Source: an uncultured Lachnospiraceae bacterium
GTDB lineage: Bacteria; Bacillota_A; Clostridia; Lachnospirales; Lachnospiraceae
Assembly: GCA_910585655.1 (NCBI GenBank)
Contig: CAJUFW010000052.1
Span: 1-14,940 of the forward strand
Direction of reading: 5' to 3'
DNA length: 14,940 nucleotides
The position numbers and the translations under genes were made by a program. Positions 5,994 to 13,392 of the stretch are shown here, one piece after another (the stretch's first letter is position 1; each line of letters starts with the position of its first letter). Below the pieces are notes generated by a model that was not told where the DNA came from, did no database searches, and worked only from the letters and a program-made list of their open reading frames with translations.

Positions 5994-7256
5994 TCATTTC
6001 CTTTGATCTAAAAAATAACTCTCTAACCTGGATAACTCGATCTCCTCCTGACTGCCGTCTGTCATATGTTTGACGACCACCTTTCCACAATCCAGCTCGT
6101 TTTCCCCTAAAATCAGGCTGTAACAAGCTCCGATTTTATTGGCGTATTTCATCTGAGCCTTTACGCTTCGATCCAGGTAATCGGTTTCTACGATCAGTCC
6201 GACATGGCGTAGTTTTGTCACTAACTGATAGGCAACAGATCTGACATCCTTATTTCCTCCTAATATGCCTACATACAAATCTACGTCCCGCTTTTGCCAC
6301 GGCGCAACACCCTCCTGATCCAGAAAATAGAGAATCCGTTCTATTCCGATTCCAAATCCAACCGCCGGAATATCCTGCTTTTCGTCTAATTCATGTACCA
6401 GGCCGTCATAACGTCCGCCCCCGCAGAGAGTAAAGCCTTCCTCGTTAATAAACTCAAATACCGTCTTGGTATAATAATCCAATCCACGTACAATCCCTGT
6501 ATCGATCTCATAAGGAATTTCCAGCTCTTTTAATAAACGGCACAATTCCTCAAAATGCTCCCTACATTCTTCGTCCAAATAGTCAATCGTCCTCGGCGCG
6601 TTCTTTACGATTTCTTTGCAGGACGGTACTTTACAGTCGATCACCCGCAGCGGATTTTTCTTCATCCGCTCCTTACATGTTTGGCAAAGCTGATCCTCAT
6701 ATTGACTTAAATAGCCTACCAACGCCTCATGGTACGTTTTCCGACAGCTCTGGCAGCCGATGCTATTGATATGCAGCTTTACGCCCTTTAATCCCAGACG
6801 CCGGATAAACTCTGATAAAAGTGTAATCAGTTCTACTTCCGCTAACGGGCTTTTGGAACCGATAAATTCCACGCCAAATTGATGGTGCTGCCTTAGCCTC
6901 CCGCTCTGCGGCTGCTCGTAGCGAAACGCCTGCGTCATATAAAACAGCTTCGTCGGCTGACTTTCCGCATACAGGTTATTTTCCAGATACGCTCTGATTG
7001 CGCCTGCCGTTCCCTCCGGCTTTAAGGTGATACTTCTGCCGCCTTTATCTTCAAACGTGTACATTTCCTTTTGTACTACATCTGTCGTCTCTCCTACACC
7101 ACGCTGAAATAAAATGGTATGCTCAAACACCGGTGTGCTGATCTCTTGAATATGATATGCCTGGCAAAGCTCCCTTGCCAACGCTTCTATCCGCGTCCGC
7201 CTGTCCATGTTATTTCCATACCAATCCTGTGTTCCCTTTGGTCTTTGTGTAATCAT
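5994..7256 (-). CDS. hisS: Histidyl-tRNA synthetase
   Basis: A class II synthetase that charges tRNA-His. It has 420 residues, the usual bacterial length. ITQRPKGTQDW (2-12) is the typical beginning. Motif 2 is FRYEQPQSGRLRQHHQFGVE (111-130). The histidine-binding motifs are RGLDYYTKTVFEF (257-269) and GGGRYDGL (279-286). Motif 3 is GFGIGIERILYFL (300-312). The insertion domain has cysteine pairs CQSC (168-171), CQTC (191-194) and CKVPSC (208-213), suggesting a zinc site, as in some clostridial relatives. The anticodon domain is C-terminal, from about 325. The start has only a weak GTGGAT-like ribosome binding site, and no better start is in frame. It lies 62 bp after the HD-GYP gene, and I see no T-box leader in that short gap. 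Confidence 0.96.
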   Translation of the reverse strand: MITQRPKGTQDWYGNNMDRRTRIEALARELCQAYHIQEISTPVFEHTILFQRGVGETTDVVQKEMYTFEDKGGRSITLKPEGTAGAIRAYLENNLYAESQPTKLFYMTQAFRYEQPQSGRLRQHHQFGVEFIGSKSPLAEVELITLLSEFIRRLGLKGVKLHINSIGCQSCRKTYHEALVGYLSQYEDQLCQTCKERMKKNPLRVIDCKVPSCKEIVKNAPRTIDYLDEECREHFEELCRLLKELEIPYEIDTGIVRGLDYYTKTVFEFINEEGFTLCGGGRYDGLVHELDEKQDIPAVGFGIGIERILYFLDQEGVAPWQKRDVDLYVGILGGNKDVRSVAYQLVTKLRHVGLIVETDYLDRSVKAQMKYANKIGACYSLILGENELDCGKVVVKHMTDGSQEEIELSRLESYFLDQRK

Positions 7257-7318
7257 ATCCGATCCACTGCCAGCTATTTTCTTTCCCGGCAGCCTGCTCC
7301 TTTCTTTTTAAATGTATC

Positions 7319-8017
7319 CTAGGATGTTTTATTTGCCCAAACCGACTGATTTGCTGCCAGAATATACGGCATCAGCCTGGCAAAGCCATCTCCTTGCAGT
7401 ACCCGCTGCAAAGCCAGAAAAATCCGCAGATCATAATTCCTTGCTTCTTCAATCAGCAGTTCTATGGCTGTACCTACCGGAAAGGCGGAACGATACGGAC
7501 GCTCTGAAACCAAAGCCGCCAGTACATCGCAAATCCGCAAAATCCTGGCGCCATAAGGAATCTCTGTTTCCTTTAAGTTATCCGGATAGCCCGAACCGTC
7601 AAAGTTTTCATGATGATAATAAACTGCCTTTAATATCATATCATTATAATCCAGCTTTTTCAATATCTCGTAGCTAAACTGCGGGTGCATACGGATATAT
7701 TTCATTTCCTCAATACCTAACATATCCTTTTTTCGACCGTACAAATAACGCCCAAGCCTCATCTTCCCTACGTCATGCAGGAAACCGGCTAACGCCATAT
7801 CCTGACAGAATGCTTCCGTCTCTCCCAGTTCTTCCGCCACCATTCTCGCCAGTCTCGCCACAATAATCCCATGATCCAGCGTCCCTTGGAGATCCTCAAA
7901 CAACAGTTTCGCATCTGCACCCATGCTCATTTCTGCTTTGATATAGTTACTTAAATCCATACTCATCCGTATCTCTTCCAGATCAATCCGACCGCTGCTA
8001 TCCCTTTTCCAGTCCAT
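7319..8017 (-). CDS. Stand-alone HD-GYP phosphodiesterase, probably for cyclic di-GMP
   Basis: A 232-residue protein made almost wholly of an HD-GYP domain, which in characterised members hydrolyses cyclic di-GMP (sometimes other cyclic dinucleotides). Metal ligands are complete: His49, HDVGK with His81-Asp82, His111, His135-His136 and Asp164. The signature HHENFDGSGYP (135-145) and RPYR (173-176) are intact, so activity is expected. The first 45 residues are a short leader without a recognisable sensor, receiver or membrane segment, so input must come from expression level or a partner. Start ATG 8017 follows AGGAGG at good spacing, 16 bp after hemZ. The position between hemZ and hisS in a rel-headed operon would tie its level to that transcript (inference). 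Confidence 0.9.
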   Translation of the reverse strand: MDWKRDSSGRIDLEEIRMSMDLSNYIKAEMSMGADAKLLFEDLQGTLDHGIIVARLARMVAEELGETEAFCQDMALAGFLHDVGKMRLGRYLYGRKKDMLGIEEMKYIRMHPQFSYEILKKLDYNDMILKAVYYHHENFDGSGYPDNLKETEIPYGARILRICDVLAALVSERPYRSAFPVGTAIELLIEEARNYDLRIFLALQRVLQGDGFARLMPYILAANQSVWANKTS

Positions 8018-8033
8018 CTTTGCCTCCTGTATG

Positions 8034-9503
8034 TCAGTCCTGCAGACGGCATACGCCTATTTTTGTTCTTTTCCTCTCTATCATCTCATCAATCCGCTTG
8101 ATATAATCTACGACATATTTTACATTTTCCACACGTTCAATCCGGTTTTCCGCCGGATACATCAGCTTGCTAGAGCCTGCCGCTCCCAACGCCAAAATCG
8201 TTTGTTTCTCCTCCATAATCAGGATATTATAAAGCCCTTCCTTCCCTGGCCTGGCATACCCGATATTTTCCAGGTTGTCGGTGATGTTTTTCTGGCGGTA
8301 CAGATAATACGGCTCATATCCTTCGGCAGCCGCATATTCTGTGGTAAGCTGCTGCATCCGCAGTGCGTCCCGCGGCAGCAATCCGTCCAACTCGTCTAAC
8401 TTCAGCTTTAGCCTGGCAGCTCGCTTAATCGCCAGAGCATGAACGGTAAGGCTGTCCGGATTGAGCTTTCTGATACGCTCTAATGTATAGGCGACATCCT
8501 CCGCGCACTCTCCCGGCAGACCAATGATCAAATCCATATTGATATTGTCATGCCCTTCTTCCCTTGCCATATAAAAGGCTTCCTCGACAGCCGCCGCCGT
8601 GTGCCGTCTGCCGATCAGCTCCAACGTCCGATCCACCATCGTCTGCGGGTTAATGGAAATTCTCGTCACTCCATATCTTTTTAAAATCTGCAGCTTTTCC
8701 CTGGTAATACTGTCCGGTCTTCCCGCCTCTACGGTAAATTCCCGTACGGATTCCATCGGAAAATGTCGCCGTACCTCTAAAAGCAGGCGTTCGAGCAGTT
8801 CAGCCGAAAGCGCCGTCGGCGTCCCTCCCCCAATGTAGAGCGTCGTCAGCTTTTTATCCGGAATCGCATCCACGGCATAATCCATCTCTTTACACAATGC
8901 AGTCAGATAATCCTCCATATAGCTTCCATAAGAGGACACCGGATAGGACGCAAACGAGCAATACAAGCAGGTCGTCGGGCAAAAAGGAATTCCGATATAG
9001 ATGCTGTAGCCGTTTTGATAGCCCATTTGCCGAAGCAGGGTAAGCTCCTTTTGCGCTATCCGGATTGCCAGCTCGGTTTTTTCCTCTCCGCACTGGTATT
9101 GTTCCTTCATAAAATCCCTGATTTCCTGCGCTTCGCCTCCCCGCTCCAAGACTTCATAAGCCAGCTTGGTAGGGCGGATTCCGGTAAGTGTCCCCCAAGG
9201 AAGTATCCTGCCGGTATATTCGGTAAGAACACTATAGAGCTGTTTTTTTAAGATATTTTTATACATTCTCCGATCCGGTTCTGCTGTCTTTAGACGATAG
9301 TCCCGCCGCAGCGCCGGAGCGTCCCCTGCCGCAAAGCAGATCCGTATCTGCTGCTCGTCATGAGCTATCTCCAATCGATACTGCGCCGTCTCCGTCCATT
9401 CGCCGCCGATTTCTACCTTGATTTCCTCTCTTGGGAAAAAGGCTCGTACCAACGGTCTGATATCCTGCTCAAAGGAATCCTCTCCTAACCTGATCTCTAT
9501 CAT
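8034..9503 (-). CDS. hemZ: Coproporphyrinogen dehydrogenase HemZ (oxygen-independent, radical SAM)
   Basis: A radical SAM enzyme of the HemN/HemZ group, which oxidatively decarboxylates coproporphyrinogen III without oxygen. In anaerobes without a full heme pathway the true substrate is open. From ATG 9503 it has 489 residues. That ATG overlaps the stop of the previous gene (ATGA), favouring it over a TTG two codons earlier. The N-terminal 160 residues hold the HemZ-specific part with PWGTLTGIRPTKL (102-114). The iron-sulphur motif CPTTCLYC has Cys175, Cys179 and Cys182. GGGTPTAL (225-232) binds SAM. The protein ends with the HemN-like C-terminal domain. The 4-bp overlap suggests translational coupling to the MBL gene. 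The family assignment is strong, with the substrate taken from the family. Confidence 0.9.
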   Translation of the reverse strand: MIEIRLGEDSFEQDIRPLVRAFFPREEIKVEIGGEWTETAQYRLEIAHDEQQIRICFAAGDAPALRRDYRLKTAEPDRRMYKNILKKQLYSVLTEYTGRILPWGTLTGIRPTKLAYEVLERGGEAQEIRDFMKEQYQCGEEKTELAIRIAQKELTLLRQMGYQNGYSIYIGIPFCPTTCLYCSFASYPVSSYGSYMEDYLTALCKEMDYAVDAIPDKKLTTLYIGGGTPTALSAELLERLLLEVRRHFPMESVREFTVEAGRPDSITREKLQILKRYGVTRISINPQTMVDRTLELIGRRHTAAAVEEAFYMAREEGHDNINMDLIIGLPGECAEDVAYTLERIRKLNPDSLTVHALAIKRAARLKLKLDELDGLLPRDALRMQQLTTEYAAAEGYEPYYLYRQKNITDNLENIGYARPGKEGLYNILIMEEKQTILALGAAGSSKLMYPAENRIERVENVKYVVDYIKRIDEMIERKRTKIGVCRLQD

Positions 9504-10207
9504 TCCCAAAACCCACTTTCTTCCAGATACGGGTTATATCTTCTCTCCAACTCGATCGTCGTACTGCCGCCATGCCCCGGTAGTACCATTGTCCCGGGCG
9601 GAAGTTCAAACAACACATCCCGGATAGATGCAAACAGCATGGATGTGTTCCCCGTCGGCAAATCCGTCCGCCCAATGCTTCCGCAAAACAGGGTATCTCC
9701 GGAAAAAACTACCTGATAATCCGGCAGATAATAACTGGTACTTCCGATGGTATGCCCCGGCGTATCCAAGACTATAAGCCCTACTCCAGCCAGTCTCAGA
9801 CGCTCACCGCCTTTTATCCAGCGCTCCGGCTTTAAAGTAAACGACAAACCCGGCAGCAAAAAAGACGCTGTTAGATGGGGATCGGACAGCAATCCCCGCT
9901 CTGTCTCGTTGGCATAAATCGGCGCCTGGAACCGTTCTGCCAGCCCGCCCGCTGCCAGCCCATGATCAAAATGCCCATGTGTCAGCAGCACCGCTTCCAG
10001 TTTCAGCCCCTTTTTTTCCAGCGCGCTTACAATCTCTTCTTCCCCGTCCCCCGGATCGATCACAACTGCCCGTTTCTCTTTTTGGTTTTCTAAAATATAA
10101 CAATTCGTCTGTACCATTCCTACAATCAAACGTTCAATATGGATATCCTCTTCTCTGCCATCCAAACGATTGATAGTAGAATCCAATCTTTTTGGCCGCC
10201 TTCTCAT
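9500..10207 (-). CDS. Metallo-beta-lactamase-fold hydrolase (glyoxalase II-like)
   Basis: A cytoplasmic binuclear-metal hydrolase of 235 residues. Ligands are all present: THGHFDHG with His77, His79, Asp81 and His82; PGHTIGS with His152; SGDTLF with Asp171; PGHGGSTT with His212. The layout TNCYIL...VIDPGD and GRTDLPTG matches the YcbL-type thioesterase branch of the glyoxalase II family. The physiological substrate cannot be read from the sequence. Start ATG 10207 is chosen because GAGGG stands 7 bases upstream. A TTG at 10243 would make a longer protein running into rel and has no such support. It starts 16 bp after rel and overlaps hemZ by 4 bp. The rel - MBL - hemZ order is, from memory, common in Clostridia. 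Confidence 0.88.
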   Translation of the reverse strand: MRRRPKRLDSTINRLDGREEDIHIERLIVGMVQTNCYILENQKEKRAVVIDPGDGEEEIVSALEKKGLKLEAVLLTHGHFDHGLAAGGLAERFQAPIYANETERGLLSDPHLTASFLLPGLSFTLKPERWIKGGERLRLAGVGLIVLDTPGHTIGSTSYYLPDYQVVFSGDTLFCGSIGRTDLPTGNTSMLFASIRDVLFELPPGTMVLPGHGGSTTIELERRYNPYLEESGFWE

Positions 10208-10223
10208 GACTATTCCCTCTCCT

Positions 10224-12536
10224 TTAGCCAGTGGTTCGTTCAATATCTAAGACGCCCTGTAAGTTTTGTATTTTGCCGACGACTGCCGACAACTGCCCTG
10301 TGTCTTTGATTTCAAATACCACGTCTATGGTTACGGTTCCTTTTTTGCTTGCCCTAGCCGATATCGTGCTAATCGTAATCTGCGCTTCTGTAAACAACCT
10401 TGTAACATCTACCAAAATACCGTTGCGGTTATTGGCAAAAATACGAAGCTCTGTCGTATAGAGCTGGTTGGACTGCCCTAAAACCTCCGGCGACCATTCT
10501 GCATCGATCAGCCGGTAGCGCTCCTCCTCGCTGAGATTGATTATGTTGACGCAATCGGTTCGATGAATGGAAATTCCCCGCCCTCTTGTTACAAAACCGA
10601 CAATCTCATCCCCTGGTACCGGAGTGCAACACTTAGAAAACCGAGCTGCCACATCATGAATTCCCTTTACTACAATCCCGCCTTTGGACTTGGAATTTTT
10701 CGGCGGCTTTCCGTCGGACTGCAGCTCTGCCAACTGCTCTAATACCTGTTCGTCCGTCAGTTCCTTTTCATACTTTTTCCGGTATTCGTCCTGCAGCTTA
10801 CCGACAACCTGTCCTTCCTTTAAGCCTCCATGCCCGATTGCCGCATAGACCGAATCCCAGTCCCGGAACCCATATTTTTGCATGGTCGGATTCATAAACT
10901 CCGTTTTCAGCAGTTCGCTTAAAACAATGTTTTTCCCCTTGCAATAGGCGGCTAACAGCTCCTTGCCGCGGACAATGTTGTCCTCCTTTAACTCGGTCTT
11001 AAACCATTGGTTGATTTTATTTTTTGCCTGGGTGCTTTTGACGAGGTTTAACCAATCACGGCTTGGTCCTTTACTGTTTTGAGACGTAATGATCTCAATA
11101 CGATCCCCATTTTGGATTACATAGTCGATGGTTGCCAGGCGACCATTTACTCTGGCGCCAACCATTTTATTGCCTACCGCGCTATGGATGTTATAAGCAA
11201 AATCAATAGGGGTAGAGCCTGCCGGCAGGTTTTTCACATCCCCGGACGGCGTAAAACAATAAACGCTGTCCGAAAACAAATCCAGATCGTTTTTTAACAG
11301 CCCCAAAAACTCCCGGTTGTCGTCCATATCTGTCTGCCATTCCAAAATCTGCCGCAGCCAGGTAAACTTCGCCGCCTCGCTGTCCTTGGAATTTTTTCCG
11401 TCCTGACCTTCCTTATATTTCCAATGAGCAGCAATTCCATACTCTGCCGTCCGGTGCATTTCATACGTCCGGATCTGGATTTCAAACGGCTGTCCCTGCG
11501 GTCCGATTAACGTCGTATGCAAAGACTGGTACATATTGGACTTTGGCATAGCGATATAATCCTTAAACCGCCCCGGAATCGGCGTATACATCTCATGAAT
11601 TACGCCAAGAGCCGCATAACAGTCCCTGACAGATTCCACCATAATCCGTACGGCAAACAAATCGTAAATCTGATCGAGCGTTTTGTTCTGATTGACCATC
11701 TTTTTATAAATACTGAAAAAATGCTTTATCCGTCCGCTGACCTTTGCTTCAATCCCTGCTTCCCTGATATGATGGCTGACTTCCTCCATAATCCCTTTGA
11801 TAAACGCCTCACGTTCTGTCTTCCGCAGGGCAATCTTTTCTGTCAAGTCCTCATATACCTGCGGTTCCAGATACTTTAACGACAGATCATCTAACTCAAT
11901 CTTTACCTTGGAAATTCCCAGACGCTGGGCAATCGGCGCATAAATATCCATTGTTTCCCTGGATTTTTCAATCTGCTTGACCGCTGTCTGGTACTCCATC
12001 GTACGCATGTTGTGAAGCCTGTCTGCAAGCTTAATCAGAATCACCCGAATATCCTTCGCCATAGCAAGGAACATTTTCCGCAGATTCTCCGCCTGTACTT
12101 CCACTTTATCCTTGGAATAATTCAACTGGGTCAGCTTTGTTACGCCGTCTACAAGCAGCGCGACTTCCTCCCCAAATTCTCTGACAACATCCTCATAAGT
12201 ATATACGGTATCCTCGATCACATCATGCAAAAGCCCTGCTACAATCGTTTCCTTATCCAGCTCCAGCTCTGCCAGAATAATCCCCACACACAAAGGATGG
12301 CTGATATAAGGCTCCCCCGACTTTCTAAGCTGTCCCTGGTGGGCTTCGTCTGCAATCCGGTATGCCTTTTCTATCTGCGAAATATCCGCAGACGGATGAT
12401 AAGCGCGAATCGTTCCTACCAGCTCTGTAAACAGCTCCTCCGGAGGCGTAAAGGCTTCCGGCACCGGCATACTGTCTAAGCTCGCTTCGGATACGCTCTG
12501 TTCACAAATTTCATCCTTCCCACGTTTCAGTTCCAT
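10224..12536 (-). CDS. rel: Bifunctional (p)ppGpp synthetase/hydrolase, RelA/SpoT family
   Basis: The stringent-response enzyme. It transfers pyrophosphate from ATP to GTP or GDP when uncharged tRNA sits in the ribosome, and it hydrolyses (p)ppGpp. It has 770 residues, somewhat longer than usual because of about 35 extra N-terminal residues. The hydrolase HD domain has SHPL with His80, LLHDVIEDT with His104-Asp105, and Asp172. The synthetase domain has PGRFKDYIAMPKSNMYQSLH (321-340) and EIQIRT (352-357). RFKD is the form found in bifunctional Rel rather than synthetase-only RelA. TGS spans about 424-485. A Cys motif (SKCCTPVPGD, 634-643, and Cys662) marks the zinc-finger domain, and ACT spans about 693-770. 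AGGTGG lies 9 bases before the ATG. It heads the operon that contains hisS and aspS, which supply the charged tRNAs it monitors. Confidence 0.95.
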   Translation of the reverse strand: MELKRGKDEICEQSVSEASLDSMPVPEAFTPPEELFTELVGTIRAYHPSADISQIEKAYRIADEAHQGQLRKSGEPYISHPLCVGIILAELELDKETIVAGLLHDVIEDTVYTYEDVVREFGEEVALLVDGVTKLTQLNYSKDKVEVQAENLRKMFLAMAKDIRVILIKLADRLHNMRTMEYQTAVKQIEKSRETMDIYAPIAQRLGISKVKIELDDLSLKYLEPQVYEDLTEKIALRKTEREAFIKGIMEEVSHHIREAGIEAKVSGRIKHFFSIYKKMVNQNKTLDQIYDLFAVRIMVESVRDCYAALGVIHEMYTPIPGRFKDYIAMPKSNMYQSLHTTLIGPQGQPFEIQIRTYEMHRTAEYGIAAHWKYKEGQDGKNSKDSEAAKFTWLRQILEWQTDMDDNREFLGLLKNDLDLFSDSVYCFTPSGDVKNLPAGSTPIDFAYNIHSAVGNKMVGARVNGRLATIDYVIQNGDRIEIITSQNSKGPSRDWLNLVKSTQAKNKINQWFKTELKEDNIVRGKELLAAYCKGKNIVLSELLKTEFMNPTMQKYGFRDWDSVYAAIGHGGLKEGQVVGKLQDEYRKKYEKELTDEQVLEQLAELQSDGKPPKNSKSKGGIVVKGIHDVAARFSKCCTPVPGDEIVGFVTRGRGISIHRTDCVNIINLSEEERYRLIDAEWSPEVLGQSNQLYTTELRIFANNRNGILVDVTRLFTEAQITISTISARASKKGTVTIDVVFEIKDTGQLSAVVGKIQNLQGVLDIERTTG

Positions 12537-12594
12537 GTCCTCTCACCACCTGCTGCATTTCTTTACTTTCCTTATTTAATAGTTCTTTTCGTAC

Positions 12595-12623
12595 ATTATA
12601 CTTAGTCCTTCGCAAAAAATCAA
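12595..12623 (-). promoter_or_regulatory. Promoter of the rel operon
   Basis: On the minus strand TTGATT (12623-12618) and TATAAT (12600-12595) are separated by exactly 17 bases. Transcription would start near 12588, leaving a leader of about 50 bases before rel. It lies between the apt-side hairpin and rel, so it makes the eight-gene block independent of apt. Confidence 0.65.
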
Positions 12624-12668
12624 CCATAAATCGACGGGAAAGAAAGGTTCTAACGGAAAACACAAAGA

Positions 12669-12710
12669 GCTGTGAAAAAATGGAATGTTTAAAATACCAT
12701 TTTTCACAGC
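12669..12710 (-). terminator. Hairpin after apt, probable terminator
   Basis: GCTGTGAAAAAATGG (12669-12683) pairs with CCATTTTTCACAGC (12697-12710) with one bulged base and a 13-base loop. On the minus strand it is followed by TCTTTGTGTTTTCC, a U-rich but interrupted tail. It lies about 60 bp past the apt stop and just upstream of the rel promoter, the expected place for a terminator. Confidence 0.55.
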
Positions 12711-12772
12711 CCCGTCTTAGCGAACAAAATAGAAAATGTTTCCTTCCGGCAACCGCGCCCGGTTCACCATTA

Positions 12773-13297
12773 CTACTTTCCCGGATAGCGAATCACAGAA
12801 GAAACGTCGTACTGCTCTAAACGCTTTCTGCCTTCCAGGCCCTCTAACTCCATCAGAAATACGATCTTTACTACCTCGCCGCCCAACATTTCTACCAGCT
12901 TGGTAATCGCTTCAATCGTCCCCCCGGTAGCGATCAAATCGTCAATGATTACCACCTTTTGCCCAGGCTTTATCGCATCTTTATGTAATTCAATCGTTGC
13001 CGTACCATATTCTAAATCATATTCCATCGAAACCGTCTCACACGGCAGCTTTCCCTTTTTTCTTACCGGAACGAACGGCTTGTGCATATTGTAGGCAATC
13101 GGCACACCAAAAATAAAACCTCTTGACTCCGGTCCTAACACTACGTCATACTCTACGTCTCCCAGGCAAGCCTGCATCTGATCCACTGCCATCCGCAGTC
13201 CGTCCTTATCCTGTAGCACCGTTGTAATATCCCGGAAAATAATACCTTCTTCCGGAAAATCCGGGATACTTCTTACATAATCCTCTAGTCGTTTCAT
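12773..13297 (-). CDS. apt: Adenine phosphoribosyltransferase
   Basis: The enzyme salvages adenine with PRPP to AMP, in the cytoplasm. It has 174 residues, the usual length. The beginning MKRLEDYVRSIPDFPEEGI and FRDITT (21-26) are typical. LGPESRGFIFG (54-64) is the conserved Glu-Ser-Arg-Gly segment. VRKKGKLP (78-85) is the flexible loop, and VVIIDDLIATGGT (115-127) the PRPP-binding loop. Start ATG 13297 follows GGGAGG at a 9-base gap. It precedes rel, as in many Bacillota, but a hairpin and a separate promoter lie between them. Co-transcription with htpG upstream is unlikely but not excluded. The identity is secure. Confidence 0.96.
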   Translation of the reverse strand: MKRLEDYVRSIPDFPEEGIIFRDITTVLQDKDGLRMAVDQMQACLGDVEYDVVLGPESRGFIFGVPIAYNMHKPFVPVRKKGKLPCETVSMEYDLEYGTATIELHKDAIKPGQKVVIIDDLIATGGTIEAITKLVEMLGGEVVKIVFLMELEGLEGRKRLEQYDVSSVIRYPGK

Positions 13298-13331
13298 CTT
13301 TTTTAGCCTCCCTCTCTTTTTTTTACGGGAT

Positions 13332-13380
13332 CAGCAAAGCAAACCATTTCGAGTATATCCTCTGCTGGTCTGCTTTGCTG
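13332..13380 (-). other. Long RNA hairpin between htpG and apt
   Basis: On the minus strand a 15-base arm (13380-13366) pairs with the second arm (13346-13332) through ten perfect pairs, one G-U pair and four more Watson-Crick pairs. The loop has 19 bases. The plus-strand version of the same stem would have an internal mismatch, so the structure fits minus-strand RNA better. No U run follows; instead GTAAAAAAAAG leads to the apt ribosome binding site. It may protect the htpG 3' end, act as a terminator without a U-tract, or serve as an apt leader structure. Confidence 0.5.
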
Positions 13381-13392
13381 TCTGTTTCCTGT

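Noticed and set aside
5797..6126. 109-codon minus-strand frame overlapping hisS end and the 85-residue gene
   Set aside because: Most of it is in another frame of hisS, and its Arg/Lys/Gly-rich sequence lacks any family likeness. An in-frame ATGATG just before the hisS stop is tempting, but the 85-residue frame fits the gap better.
7257..7318. T-box leader before hisS
   Set aside because: The gap is only 62 bp. A short CTGCC/GGCAG stem is present, but no T-box sequence, specifier stem or terminator.
10208..10243. Longer start (TTG 10243) for the MBL-fold hydrolase, overlapping rel
   Set aside because: It has no suitable ribosome binding site, and the extra residues fit no domain. GAGGG before ATG 10207 is well placed.
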